A model generated the notes under the pieces. That model searched no databases. It was not told the origin of the DNA and was given only the letters and a program-made list of their open reading frames with translations. Both the position numbers and the translations under genes were made by a program. Shown here one piece after another: positions 50,675 to 59,665 of a DNA stretch of 64,000 bases; within the stretch, counting starts at the first letter, position 1, and the number at the start of each line of letters is the position of its first letter. The stretch is from Ruegeria meonggei. Lineage in GTDB: Bacteria; Pseudomonadota; Alphaproteobacteria; Rhodobacterales; Rhodobacteraceae. The stretch spans positions 62,001 through 126,000 of the forward strand of contig NZ_FWFP01000004.1 in the NCBI RefSeq assembly GCF_900172215.1, given 5' to 3'.

Positions 50675-52762
50675 ATGACGACGCAGCAGCAGATTTCGGT
50701 ACAGGACGCATTCGCTCAGGCGATGGCGCAGTATGAAAATGGGCAGCTGCAAAAGGCAGTCGCGGTGTTTTCGGAAATCGTTAAAGTTGCGCCGCACCAC
50801 GCGCAAACGCATCATATGCTGGGTCTGATTGCCTTTCAGATCGGGCAATTCGAGCCGGCTGTCAAAGCGGTTGGCCGGGCGGTGCAACTGCAGCCCGAAA
50901 ACGTGCATTTTCTAACCAACTACACTGAGATTCTGCGCAGCTCCGGGCAATTGGAACAGGCCCGCGCCGCGGGCGAACGTGCGGTTCGACTGGCCCCGGG
51001 TCGTGCGGCTGCGCATTCCAATCTGGGCCTTGTTCATTACGACCTGTACGATCTTGAACAAGCGCGCATTGCACAGGAACGGGCGCTGGCATTGGCGCCC
51101 GATTTTGACAGGGCTCTCAACAATCTGGGCAGTATCGCGCGCGATGAAGGGGATCGCGACACGGCTGCCCGCTATTATCAGCGCGCGCTGCGGATTAACC
51201 CAGGTTCTTCCGAAACTGCCAATAATCTGATCTCGGTTCTGATCGAGGCTGAAGATATCCCCTCTGCTCATTCAACAGCCGAGAGCTTTGCCAAACACGA
51301 GCCGCGTGACGCGGAATTACATCGCAATTTCGGTCGGATTTTCATGTTGGAAAACGATCTGGACAAGGCCGAAAACGCGTTTCGCAATGCCATCTCTTTG
51401 AACGATAAAAAGGCCGAAAGCTATGTTGGCCTGTCGCAGGTTTTGTTTGAAAAAAACCATCCCAAACTGGCTGTGATCGAGGCCGAGCAGGCTTTGCGCC
51501 TGGACCCTGAGAATGCCTCGGCTTGTCACCAAATGGCATTGATCAAGGCGCATCTGGGCAAAGCGGAAACGGCAAAGGATCTGTTTCGCAAGGCAATCGA
51601 CCTCAAGCCCAAGCTCAGCGCCAGCAGGCTGGCCCTAGGACATCTTGCCATTGAACAGGCCGAATTCGACACGGCGCGCCAGCTGTTCGAAGAGGCCGCA
51701 TCATGCGCCGAAGACCCATTGAGCGCGCAAATTGCGTTGGCCCGCCTGGAAAAGGTCACCGAGGACAGCCCTGTGTTTCAGGCGCTTGAAGCGGCATTGC
51801 CCACCGCCCCAACCATGCTGCCGCAAAAGGCGGTCTCATTTCACTATGCGATGGGTGACTCCTATGAAAAGCTCAAACGTTATGATGAGGCATTCGCTCA
51901 GTTCAAAAATGGCGCGGCGCTGAAACGATCGCAGATCGCCTATGATCCGGCTGACACCGATACGCTAACGGATGACCTGATCACGACCTTCGACGCACGG
52001 AAAATATCGAACCTGCGCCAATGCGCGATCACAAGCATAAAGCCAATATTTGTGGTGGGCATGCCAAGGTCAGGTACCACATTGACCGAATCCATTCTGG
52101 ATGCCCATCCAGACGTGTTCGGTGCCGGGGAACTGAACGATCTGCAGAACCTGTTTGGTCATCTCGACGACGGCCGTTCTAACGTGCCACGCGCCATGGC
52201 CTCTATGTCAGCCGAGCAACTGACCCGTCGCGCGGAGGATTATGTGGATTTGCTGTCCGCTCATGCAGCAGATGCGCTTCGGGTGGTGGACAAGATGCCC
52301 GCCAATTTTCAGTTGATCGGGCTGATCCACGGTCTGATGCCCAATGCCCGTATTATCCATGTTGCGCGCGATCCGCTCGACATATGCTTGTCCTGCTATA
52401 CGCGTTTGTTCGAACGCAGCCAGTTGCACAGCTATGACCAGATCGAGCTGGGACGGTATTACAACAACTACGTCCGGATGATGAAGCACTGGCAAGCCAC
52501 GCTGCCTCAGGGCGCGTTCCATACGGTCCGGTATGAGGCGTTGGTCGATGATATCGACACCGTTGCGCGTGGGATGATCGACTATTGCGGTTTGGAGTGG
52601 GACGAGGCCTGCCTTGATTTCTATTCGGGCAAGCGTCGGGTGCGAACGGCCAGCGTTCAACAAGTGCGCCAGCCGCTCTATGCGTCGTCAAAGCAAAAGT
52701 GGCGCAGGTATGAGCGTCACTTGCAACCGTTGATCGACACGATTGGCGACAACCGGATTTAA
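50675..52762 (+). CDS. TPR-repeat protein with C-terminal sulfotransferase domain
   Basis: The 695-residue protein has about nine to ten tetratricopeptide repeats in residues 1-375 (AVAVFSEIVKVAPHHAQTHH, AHSNLGLVHYDLYDLEQARI) and a Sulfotransfer_3-type domain in about 445-680. The PAPS-binding motifs are the 5'-phosphosulfate loop FVVGMPRSGTTLTESILDA (about 453-471) and the 3'-phosphate site ARIIHVARDPLDICLSCYT. It should transfer sulfate from PAPS to an acceptor bound by the TPR part. The acceptor is not known. It has a GTAGGAGG ribosome site and no signal peptide, so it is cytoplasmic. It is divergent from the autotransporter gene. Confidence 0.9.
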   Translation: MTTQQQISVQDAFAQAMAQYENGQLQKAVAVFSEIVKVAPHHAQTHHMLGLIAFQIGQFEPAVKAVGRAVQLQPENVHFLTNYTEILRSSGQLEQARAAGERAVRLAPGRAAAHSNLGLVHYDLYDLEQARIAQERALALAPDFDRALNNLGSIARDEGDRDTAARYYQRALRINPGSSETANNLISVLIEAEDIPSAHSTAESFAKHEPRDAELHRNFGRIFMLENDLDKAENAFRNAISLNDKKAESYVGLSQVLFEKNHPKLAVIEAEQALRLDPENASACHQMALIKAHLGKAETAKDLFRKAIDLKPKLSASRLALGHLAIEQAEFDTARQLFEEAASCAEDPLSAQIALARLEKVTEDSPVFQALEAALPTAPTMLPQKAVSFHYAMGDSYEKLKRYDEAFAQFKNGAALKRSQIAYDPADTDTLTDDLITTFDARKISNLRQCAITSIKPIFVVGMPRSGTTLTESILDAHPDVFGAGELNDLQNLFGHLDDGRSNVPRAMASMSAEQLTRRAEDYVDLLSAHAADALRVVDKMPANFQLIGLIHGLMPNARIIHVARDPLDICLSCYTRLFERSQLHSYDQIELGRYYNNYVRMMKHWQATLPQGAFHTVRYEALVDDIDTVARGMIDYCGLEWDEACLDFYSGKRRVRTASVQQVRQPLYASSKQKWRRYERHLQPLIDTIGDNRI

Positions 52763-52811
52763 TCCAACCGCAGAATAGCGGCTATCGTTTAGTTACGCGC
52801 TGCAACTGATA

Positions 52812-53069
52812 TCAAACAGATGCGCCTTTGATGCGGATCGCAGAGCCCAGTGTTCCGGCGCACAAGCCCACGACAACGGCAATCAACAACTCGATCGTTG
52901 CGACATTGGCAAAATCCCAATGGGCAAACAGCAGCGTCTCAACAATGCCCACCAGACCGCCCATCAAGGCCCCCAGCCATACGCGACGCGTCATCATACC
53001 CAGCGCCAGGCCCAAAATACCTGGTAAGCCGATGATGTTACCTCCGATTGTTCCTAAGAGTTCCAGCAT
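52812..53069 (-). CDS. Small integral membrane protein after the nap operon
   Basis: The 85-residue protein has three hydrophobic segments (about residues 3-25, 30-49 and 57-78) with glycine-rich helices (GLPGILGLALGMM, LGALMGGLVGIVE). It begins 13 bases after the napC stop on the same strand, so it may be the last gene of the nap operon. No family was recognised. NapE, another small membrane protein of nap operons, is usually first rather than last and has one helix, so this is not NapE. Confidence 0.6.
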   Translation of the reverse strand: MLELLGTIGGNIIGLPGILGLALGMMTRRVWLGALMGGLVGIVETLLFAHWDFANVATIELLIAVVVGLCAGTLGSAIRIKGASV

Positions 53070-53082
53070 ATCTTGCCCCTTT

Positions 53083-53784
53083 TCAATCCGACTGTGTGGT
53101 CAGATATGACCGGATTTCAGTGCCGCCATCCGCCACCTGTTGCTGCAGTTTTCCGGTGGATTCGCTGGCCAGAGTATCGGTGATTTTCTGGTATTCTTCC
53201 TGATATCCCTGCGGCAAGCTATGCGCGATGCCTTGGTGACAATCGATGCAGGTCATGTCGTTGTCGATGGCGCGTTGGTGTTCCGAGGCCGCCCGCGCTT
53301 CTTGGATGGTAAAATCCATATAATCGAAGTTGTGGCAGTTGCGGCATTCACGGCTGTCAGACGCTTTCATTTTCTTCCAGACCGCCGAGGCCATAGCCAG
53401 ACGGTGTTCCTCGTACTTCTCCGGCGTGCTGATGGTCCCCGCAAGCTCGTGATACACATCCTTAACAGCCATGATCTTGGCCTTGATTTTATGGTTCCAC
53501 TCATGCGGAACGTGGCAGTCAGAGCAGATCGCGCGCACACCGGAATGGTTGTTATAGTGGATCGTCTCGCGATACTCACCCAGGTTGGTTTCCATAGTGT
53601 GACATGAAGTACAGAATTCCTCGGTATTGGTCAGTTCCAATGTCCAGTGGAACCCACCCCAGAACAGAATACCGGCCAGAAACCCGGCGAGGATCAGAAA
53701 GCCCGAGCTGAACATAACAGCCGGGGTCCAGATCGCGTTCCAGAGGCGGCGGATCCAACCGCGGTTTTCGGGGGAGTCTGCCAT
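53083..53784 (-). CDS. napC: Tetraheme cytochrome c quinol dehydrogenase NapC
   Basis: The 233-residue NapC/NirT-family protein passes electrons from membrane quinol to NapAB. An N-terminal membrane anchor (SSGFLILAGFLAGILFWGG) precedes a periplasmic domain with four CxxCH heme motifs: CTSCH, CSDCH, CRNCH and CIDCH. The start at 53784 (MADSPENRGW) has AAAGGAG about eight bases upstream. An earlier ATG at 53805 would overlap that site and is less likely. It is the last recognised nap gene. Confidence 0.95.
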   Translation of the reverse strand: MADSPENRGWIRRLWNAIWTPAVMFSSGFLILAGFLAGILFWGGFHWTLELTNTEEFCTSCHTMETNLGEYRETIHYNNHSGVRAICSDCHVPHEWNHKIKAKIMAVKDVYHELAGTISTPEKYEEHRLAMASAVWKKMKASDSRECRNCHNFDYMDFTIQEARAASEHQRAIDNDMTCIDCHQGIAHSLPQGYQEEYQKITDTLASESTGKLQQQVADGGTEIRSYLTTQSD

Positions 53785-53813
53785 CTTGGTGCTCCTTTCA
53801 GACATGCGTTGGA

Positions 53814-54251
53814 TTAATTGCCGGACGAGGGTTCAAACACGTTGTCGACCAACGCAGGCGCATCTGCCTGAGGCACGTGGCACTGGTTGCAGAAATAACG
53901 GGTCCCGGCGATGTGATCCAACTCATTGCCGTCACGATCCAGATAATGGGTCATCGACAGGGTCGGCGCATTGCGTTCCCCGGCTTTGGTCCAGTCATGG
54001 CAGGACAGGCATTGATTGGTGCGCACGTCAATCTGGTATTGCTCGATCGAGTGGGGGACAAGCGGTGGTTGCTGGCGATAGTTGCGCTGCATCCGTCCTT
54101 CCACGTTCTTGTGAATCTGGTCCAACGGAATGGGTTCATCCACCTCGGCGCCACGCAGGGTTTGCACCGGCGCGGATTGCGCAAGGACGAATCCGCTCAG
54201 GAATATAACGGGGATCAGGGCGACGACACCTGTCAGGATTGGCTTGTTCAT
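53814..54251 (-). CDS. napB: Periplasmic nitrate reductase diheme cytochrome NapB
   Basis: The 145-residue electron-transfer subunit of the NapAB complex has a signal sequence (LTGVVALIPVIFLSGFVLAQS) and two heme motifs, NQCLSCHDW (CLSCH) and FCNQCHVPQ (CNQCH). The HxxM/His pattern HSIEQYQIDV between them supplies axial ligands in this family. It passes electrons from NapC or the NapGH branch to NapA in the periplasm. It lies between napH and napC. Confidence 0.95.
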   Translation of the reverse strand: MNKPILTGVVALIPVIFLSGFVLAQSAPVQTLRGAEVDEPIPLDQIHKNVEGRMQRNYRQQPPLVPHSIEQYQIDVRTNQCLSCHDWTKAGERNAPTLSMTHYLDRDGNELDHIAGTRYFCNQCHVPQADAPALVDNVFEPSSGN

Positions 54252-54263
54252 CTCGGCACTCCC

Positions 54264-55181
54264 TTAAATAGGTCTGGCTACGCGCGGTTCAGGCGCGGGA
54301 ACTGGATCGGAAGGTGCGGCGACTTGGTCGTCGAACCGGTGAGTAAATTTGAAGACATCAACTGCACAGACATCGATACAGCGACCGCAGTTTGAGCAGT
54401 CAGTTGACAGGATCAGCGGCGTGGCACCCGGCTTGCCTTTCAGCGCGGGCGAAATGATGTGGTTTTCGGGGCAGACGGCGTAGCAATCCATGCAATCGTC
54501 ACAGGCCGAGCGGTTAACCGCGCTGACCCGCAACAGGCTTTTGGTGCCGATCAGGCCATAAAACGCACCAACCGGGCATATGTGGCCACACCAGCCATGG
54601 CGGGCGACAAACACATCAAAGACAAAGATCGCAACGACCATGGCCCAGACAAAACCGGCCCCAAAAATCAAGCCGCGATGCAACATGGTGATTGGGTTGA
54701 TAATCTCCCATGCGATGACGCCGGTGAGACCCGAGACGATCAGCGCGGTGGCCAATATCCACAACCGCGTGCGCCGTTTAGGTTGCCAACCTTTTGGCAA
54801 ATCCAACCGCCTGTGCAGCCAGTTTGCCGCGTCGGTCACCGGGTTGATCGGACAGACCCAAGAACAATAGACGCGGCCCCCGACCAGCGCATAGGCCACC
54901 ATGACGATCAAGCCGCCCATCAAAGCGGTTAGCGCCGGCCAATGCCCGGCGATCATGCTTTGCAACAGGATGAATGGGTCCGTCAACGGCAGTACAGCCA
55001 GGGTCTGCGATCCTGCCAAGGTACCTTTAACGACCCAGATGCCGAACCAGGGTCCCAACAGAAACAGGACCAGAAAGAACAGCTGACTGATACGGCGCAG
55101 TATCAGGTATTTATGCGCGCCGACCCAACCTTTGACCGCCACGGCCTCTTGGCCTATTGGCATATGTGCTCGGGTGGTCAT
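54264..55181 (-). CDS. napH: Quinol dehydrogenase ferredoxin subunit NapH
   Basis: The 305-residue membrane iron-sulfur protein has about four hydrophobic segments (near residues 32-50, 80-100, 140-160 and 175-195). Two poly-ferredoxin clusters follow near the C-terminus: [15 protein letters not shown] (about 227-241) and [16 protein letters not shown] (about 258-273). The CxxxCP motifs in [11 protein letters not shown] and [10 protein letters not shown] are characteristic of NapH. With NapG it forms a second route from quinol to the periplasmic reductase. It overlaps napG by four bases. Confidence 0.94.
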   Translation of the reverse strand: MTTRAHMPIGQEAVAVKGWVGAHKYLILRRISQLFFLVLFLLGPWFGIWVVKGTLAGSQTLAVLPLTDPFILLQSMIAGHWPALTALMGGLIVMVAYALVGGRVYCSWVCPINPVTDAANWLHRRLDLPKGWQPKRRTRLWILATALIVSGLTGVIAWEIINPITMLHRGLIFGAGFVWAMVVAIFVFDVFVARHGWCGHICPVGAFYGLIGTKSLLRVSAVNRSACDDCMDCYAVCPENHIISPALKGKPGATPLILSTDCSNCGRCIDVCAVDVFKFTHRFDDQVAAPSDPVPAPEPRVARPI

Positions 55182-55996
55182 TGTCCCACCCCTGGAAGAT
55201 CATAGGCGGGTTCAAAACCACCCGGTGCGATCAGGTTGTCGACCCCCGGGCCGGGCAGACGGTCGGGTAGGTCGATTATGCCTTCGACAATCGGCGCGCC
55301 CTTGGCATCTTTTTCTTCCCATCCTTTGCGGTAATGATCCGCGCTGCTGCCGCGCGCAAGGCGTGTTGGCAATACCTTGATTGCGGCTTCTGGCAGAACA
55401 CAGCTTTTTTCGCACATGCCACAGCCGGTGCAGCGGTCCGCGTGCACGGTTGGGATAAACATCGCGTGGTGACCCGAGCGGGCGTTATGCGCTGTTTCCA
55501 ACGTGATCGCTTCGTCTATCACCGGGCAGACACGGTAACAAACGTCACACCGCAAGCCCAGGAAGTTCAGGCAGTTTTCCTGATCGACCAGAACCGCGAC
55601 GCCCATTTTGGCATCGTCAATGTCATCCAACGTGGGATCAAGCGCACCGGTCGGGCAGGCGGCAACACAAGGGATATCGTCGCACATTTCGCAAGGCACA
55701 TCGCGAGCGGTGAAATAGGGCGTGCCCGTCGCCCCAGCATCCGACCCAAGTTCGGCCAGTTTCAAGGTATCATAGGGGCAGTCTCGCACACACAGCCCGC
55801 AGCGAATGCAGGCCGATAGGAACTCCCGCTCTGGCAACGCGCCGGGGGGGCGCAATGCCTCGGCCGGCAATGCACGGGCGTCGCGGGCCAGCCAGGCCAG
55901 CAGTGATCCGGCGACCACACAGCCACCTGCCGTGCGCGCCGTATCCTGAAGGAAGCGGCGACGTTTCGGCGAAAGAGGTGTCTCGGCGAGGGGCAT
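55178..55996 (-). CDS. napG: Ferredoxin-type protein NapG
   Basis: The 272-residue protein has a twin-arginine-type signal ([12 protein letters not shown]) and four [4Fe-4S] sites: [45 protein letters not shown] and [15 protein letters not shown]. It is an exported electron carrier that works with NapH. The order between napA and napH matches other nap operons. Tat export with loaded clusters follows from the signal type. Confidence 0.94.
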   Translation of the reverse strand: MPLAETPLSPKRRRFLQDTARTAGGCVVAGSLLAWLARDARALPAEALRPPGALPEREFLSACIRCGLCVRDCPYDTLKLAELGSDAGATGTPYFTARDVPCEMCDDIPCVAACPTGALDPTLDDIDDAKMGVAVLVDQENCLNFLGLRCDVCYRVCPVIDEAITLETAHNARSGHHAMFIPTVHADRCTGCGMCEKSCVLPEAAIKVLPTRLARGSSADHYRKGWEEKDAKGAPIVEGIIDLPDRLPGPGVDNLIAPGGFEPAYDLPGVGQ

Positions 55997-56023
55997 GGGG
56001 ATTACCTTTGCGATCCGTGCCGA

Positions 56024-58516
56024 TTACGCGCGCTCGATCTTACAGGCGCATTTCTTGTAGTCGGTTTCCTTCGACAGCGGACAGGTTGCATCCAGCGTCA
56101 GCTTGTTGGTCAACTGGTGTTCATCAAACCACGGCATAAAGACCAAGCCGCGCGGCACCTTGTTGCGCCCGCGTGTCTCAACCCGACTGGTGACCTCGCC
56201 ACGGCGGGTCGAGAGCACAATTTCCTGCCCGCGACGCAGTCCCCGATCCTTGGCGTCCTGCGGATGCATGTAGACCACAGCCGAGGGAAAGGCGCGGTGC
56301 AGTTCTGGCACCCTGCGCGTCATCGAGCCTGAATGCCAATGTTCCAGCACGCGACCGGTAGACAACCACAGATCATATTCTTCATCTGGCTCCTCAGCGG
56401 CGGGTTCATAGGGGGCAAAGATGATCTTGGCCTTGCCGTCCTTATGACCGTAGAATTTAACATCCGCGCCTTCGGGCACATACGGATCGTACCCTTCGCG
56501 GAAGCGGTAAAGGGTTTCTTGGCCGTCCACGACCGGCCAGCGCAACCCACGCGCCTGGTGATAGGTTTCGAACGGTGCAAGGTCATGCGCGTGGCCACGG
56601 CCAAATTCAGCATATTCCTCAAACAGGCCTTTCTGGACGTAGAACCCAAAATGCTCGGATTCGTCGTTGTCAAAGCCTTCCGCAGTTTCGGTGAGGGGGT
56701 ACTTATCCACAGATCCGTTGGCGTACAGCACATCATACATGGTCTTGCCGCGGTGTTCGGGCATCTTGGCCAGAAGATCTTCGTCCCAGACCTCTTCAAC
56801 GGTGAAGCGTTTCGAAAACTCCATCAACTGCCACAGGTCAGATTTTGCTTCTCCTGGCGCTTTCACCTGCTGGCGCCAGAACTGCGTACGGCGTTCCGCG
56901 TTGCCATAGGCGCCTTCTTTTTCGACCCACATGGCGGTGGGCAGGATCAAATCGGCAGAGACAGCCGTGACTGTTGGATAAGGGTCAGAGACTGCGATGA
57001 AGTTTTCCGGGTTGCGATAACCCGGGTAACCTTCCTCGTTGATATTGGGTGCCGCCTGCATGTTGTTGTTGCACTGCACCCAATAGGCATTCAGTTCACC
57101 ATCCTTCAGCTTCCGGTGCTGCAAGACAGCATGGAATCCGGGCTTAGGTGGAATAGTGCCTGCCGGGATGTTCCAGGCAGTTTCGCAAATCTGACGGTGT
57201 TCGTCATTTGCCACCACCATGTCAGCAGGCAGCCGGTGTGCGAACGTGCCCACCTCACGCGCGGTTCCACAGGCCGAGGGCTGACCGGTCAGCGAGAAAG
57301 GCGAATTGCCTGGTTCTGAGATCTTACCAACCAGCAGGTGTACATTGTACATCAGCGAATTCACCCACGATCCGCGGGTGTGCTGGTTGAAGCCCATGGT
57401 CCACAAGCTCATCACTTTGCGGTTCGGGTCTGCATATTGTTGCGCCAGCTTCTCAAGTTTATCGGTGGGCACGCCAGACAGCTCGGCTGTGTATTCCAAC
57501 GTATAAGGGGCGACCGCCTCGGCGTATTCTTCAAAGCTGATCGTCTCGAGCTTGCCCGAGTTTGGGTTCTCTGCCTCTTGCTGCAGCGCGTTTGTATCGC
57601 GCAGACCATAACCGATATCGGTGGCGGTCTTGGTGATATTGACGTGTTTGTTGACAAACTCTTCGTTCACCGCGCCGTTCTGAATGATGTAATTGGCGAT
57701 GTAATTCAGGATCGCCAGATCGGTCTGCGGGTTAAACACTAGGCCATTGTCGGCAAGCTCGAACGAGCGATGTTCGAAAGTCGACAGAACATGCACTTCG
57801 CATCCCGGCTTGGTCAGGCGCGTGTCGGTCAGGCGCGACCACAGGATCGGGTGCATTTCGGCCATGTTCGATCCCCACAGCACGAAAGTATCCGCGTGTT
57901 CCAGATCGTCATAGCAACCCATCGGCTCGTCAATTCCGAAGGTACGCATAAAGCCCACAACCGCGGATGCCATACAGTGCCGCGCGTTGGGGTCGATATT
58001 GTTGGACCGAAACCCGGCTTTCATCAATTTCGAAGCAGCATAGCCTTCCCAAACCGTCCACTGACCTGACCCGAACATTCCGACACTGGTCGGGCCCTTC
58101 TTGGCCAGCGCATCTTTCCACTTGGCGGCCATGACGTCAAAGGCTTCGTCCCAACTGACAGGCTCAAACTCACCGTTCTTGTCATATTCGCCGTTTGTCT
58201 TGCGCAGCAGTGGGGTGGTCAGGCGATCCTTGCCATACATGATCTTGGACAGGAAATAGCCCTTAATGCAGTTTAGTCCGCGATTGACCGGCGCGTCAGG
58301 ATCGCCCTGAGTGGCGACGACACGCCCGTCCTTAGTGCCGACCAGCACAGAGCAGCCGGTGCCACAGAATCGGCAGGCAGCCTTGTCCCAGCGAATTTCT
58401 GGGGCACCAGCCTGCGCGTTGGCTTGACCGGTGGCCAGAGGAATACCTGCGGCAGAGGCCGTCGCTGCGGCCGCTGAGGCCTTGAGGAATGTCCGACGAG
58501 ATTCTGATATAGTCAT
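56024..58516 (-). CDS. napA: Periplasmic nitrate reductase catalytic subunit NapA
   Basis: The 830-residue Mo-bis-MGD enzyme reduces nitrate to nitrite in the periplasm. It has a twin-arginine signal ([12 protein letters not shown]) and the [4Fe-4S] site [13 protein letters not shown] plus the Cys in [10 protein letters not shown]. The molybdenum ligand Cys is in [14 protein letters not shown], and the substrate channel and C-terminal MGD motifs follow ([15 protein letters not shown]). I start at 58516, where the start overlaps napD by four bases (ATGA) and the Tat signal begins; a longer frame adds 92 unrelated residues. Confidence 0.96.
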   Translation of the reverse strand: MTISESRRTFLKASAAAATASAAGIPLATGQANAQAGAPEIRWDKAACRFCGTGCSVLVGTKDGRVVATQGDPDAPVNRGLNCIKGYFLSKIMYGKDRLTTPLLRKTNGEYDKNGEFEPVSWDEAFDVMAAKWKDALAKKGPTSVGMFGSGQWTVWEGYAASKLMKAGFRSNNIDPNARHCMASAVVGFMRTFGIDEPMGCYDDLEHADTFVLWGSNMAEMHPILWSRLTDTRLTKPGCEVHVLSTFEHRSFELADNGLVFNPQTDLAILNYIANYIIQNGAVNEEFVNKHVNITKTATDIGYGLRDTNALQQEAENPNSGKLETISFEEYAEAVAPYTLEYTAELSGVPTDKLEKLAQQYADPNRKVMSLWTMGFNQHTRGSWVNSLMYNVHLLVGKISEPGNSPFSLTGQPSACGTAREVGTFAHRLPADMVVANDEHRQICETAWNIPAGTIPPKPGFHAVLQHRKLKDGELNAYWVQCNNNMQAAPNINEEGYPGYRNPENFIAVSDPYPTVTAVSADLILPTAMWVEKEGAYGNAERRTQFWRQQVKAPGEAKSDLWQLMEFSKRFTVEEVWDEDLLAKMPEHRGKTMYDVLYANGSVDKYPLTETAEGFDNDESEHFGFYVQKGLFEEYAEFGRGHAHDLAPFETYHQARGLRWPVVDGQETLYRFREGYDPYVPEGADVKFYGHKDGKAKIIFAPYEPAAEEPDEEYDLWLSTGRVLEHWHSGSMTRRVPELHRAFPSAVVYMHPQDAKDRGLRRGQEIVLSTRRGEVTSRVETRGRNKVPRGLVFMPWFDEHQLTNKLTLDATCPLSKETDYKKCACKIERA

Positions 58517-58806
58517 AGCGTGGGCCTCCGGCTGGTGGTTTGGCTTGGGGCATCGGGGTGCGGATGGCTGTCCGCAATGTCCTCGAAATGGTGGTACGTC
58601 AGCGTCAGAGAAATCACCCCGGGGATCTGGTGCAGGTCCATGATGATCTCGGACGCAAGGCATGTCGGCGTGTCTTCGACAACAACTACAAAACGGCCGT
58701 CTTCGGCCTCGGCGTGAATTTCGACACCGGCGGTGTCTTTCATTGCCTCGGACGCCGCCAGTGTGTGCGCTGGCGCGATATGTAAAAGGCATCCGCAGAT
58801 ATTCAT
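58513..58806 (-). CDS. napD: NapA chaperone NapD
   Basis: The 97-residue cytoplasmic chaperone binds the Tat signal of NapA and holds it until the cofactor is inserted. The core [14 protein letters not shown], the [19 protein letters not shown] strand pair and the [16 protein letters not shown] segment are typical of NapD. The start at 58806 overlaps napF by four bases, and its end overlaps napA by four bases. A long in-frame extension upstream lies inside napF and is rejected. Confidence 0.93.
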   Translation of the reverse strand: MNICGCLLHIAPAHTLAASEAMKDTAGVEIHAEAEDGRFVVVVEDTPTCLASEIIMDLHQIPGVISLTLTYHHFEDIADSHPHPDAPSQTTSRRPTL

Positions 58807-59318
58807 TGGCTGACTTCCGTTTGAGATATGGTTTGGCGTTTCAATGTGACGGCATTGACCGGGCAGGACACCGTACACGACCCACAACCAGTGCAGGCGT
58901 CGAGGTCTAAAGATGGATCCGCGCGGCCACCCAGTTGCAGCCTGAAGCTGATGACGTTTTGTTCGCAATTGTCCTGACACACCCGACAGCTGACGCCATT
59001 GACAGACAGGCAGGACACAGCCTCGACCGATGCGCGCCACGGCCAGTCTTGCAGGCGTTCTATGTCCAGGGCATCCGTGGGACAGGATTGGGCGCAACTC
59101 CCACAAAAAGTGCAGGGACCCTCGGTGGGTTGAAACACCGGATACCCATCCTGACCAATGACAATCACACTTTCGGGGCAAGCTTCGACACAGTCGCCAC
59201 ACTTACTGCATTGATCTGAAAAGCCAGGCACAACCGAACCCGGAGGTCGAACAATGTTACTGTTCTCCCGGAATGCTGCTGCGCCTAAAAACGCGCGTCG
59301 GCTAGTCAGTTGGCTCAT
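58803..59318 (-). CDS. napF: Ferredoxin-type protein NapF
   Basis: The 171-residue cytoplasmic iron-sulfur protein has four [4Fe-4S] sites: [39 protein letters not shown] and [15 protein letters not shown]. NapF is thought to help NapA maturation or electron supply. An N-terminal SRRAFLG resembles a Tat motif but is not followed by a proper hydrophobic stretch, as usual for NapF. It is the first gene of the nap operon, with an FNR-type box and promoter upstream. Confidence 0.93.
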   Translation of the reverse strand: MSQLTSRRAFLGAAAFRENSNIVRPPGSVVPGFSDQCSKCGDCVEACPESVIVIGQDGYPVFQPTEGPCTFCGSCAQSCPTDALDIERLQDWPWRASVEAVSCLSVNGVSCRVCQDNCEQNVISFRLQLGGRADPSLDLDACTGCGSCTVSCPVNAVTLKRQTISQTEVSQ

Positions 59319-59361
59319 ATCGCTTTGACCTGGCTACCTTTGATTCCTTTTGTGAGCTTAC

Positions 59362-59403
59362 TGCATAACCGGTCACAAGCTGACGCATTTTGATCCAGAT
59401 CAT
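59362..59403 (-). promoter_or_regulatory. FNR/FnrL-type box and class II promoter of the nap operon
   Basis: ATGAT-CTGG-ATCAA on the minus strand (59390-59403) matches the FNR consensus TTGAT-N4-ATCAA with one mismatch. It is followed, after exactly 22 bases, by TATGCA (59362-59367) as a -10 element. This is the spacing of a class II FNR promoter with the box centred at -41.5. Transcription would begin near 59355, 37 bases before napF. The remaining 260 bases to the DUF3141 gene show no gene. Confidence 0.75.
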
Positions 59404-59665
59404 GAATGGAGGACTTATCTTTAGTCTAATTGAAGACTCACGCGGCTGATGTTGCGCGCCGGCTCAAGTGGTAATCACGGTTCAAACTATCCGGAAACGA
59501 AAGCTAGGTTGGCGGCGCGGGTGGTACATTTGGCCGCTACTGCAAGACACAGCGCAGAAATTGAGTATCACTTCGAAACCGGATATGCTGCATCGCAGAA
59601 ATCGTGACAGGAACAGCGGCGCACCCAGTCGGACAGGGTGAACGCAACAGGCTGGAGATACGTTT

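Noticed and set aside
58513-59202. A 229-residue version of NapD
   Set aside because: The N-terminal 132 residues lie within napF in another frame and do not look like NapD. The ATG at 58806 with a four-base overlap gives the normal size.
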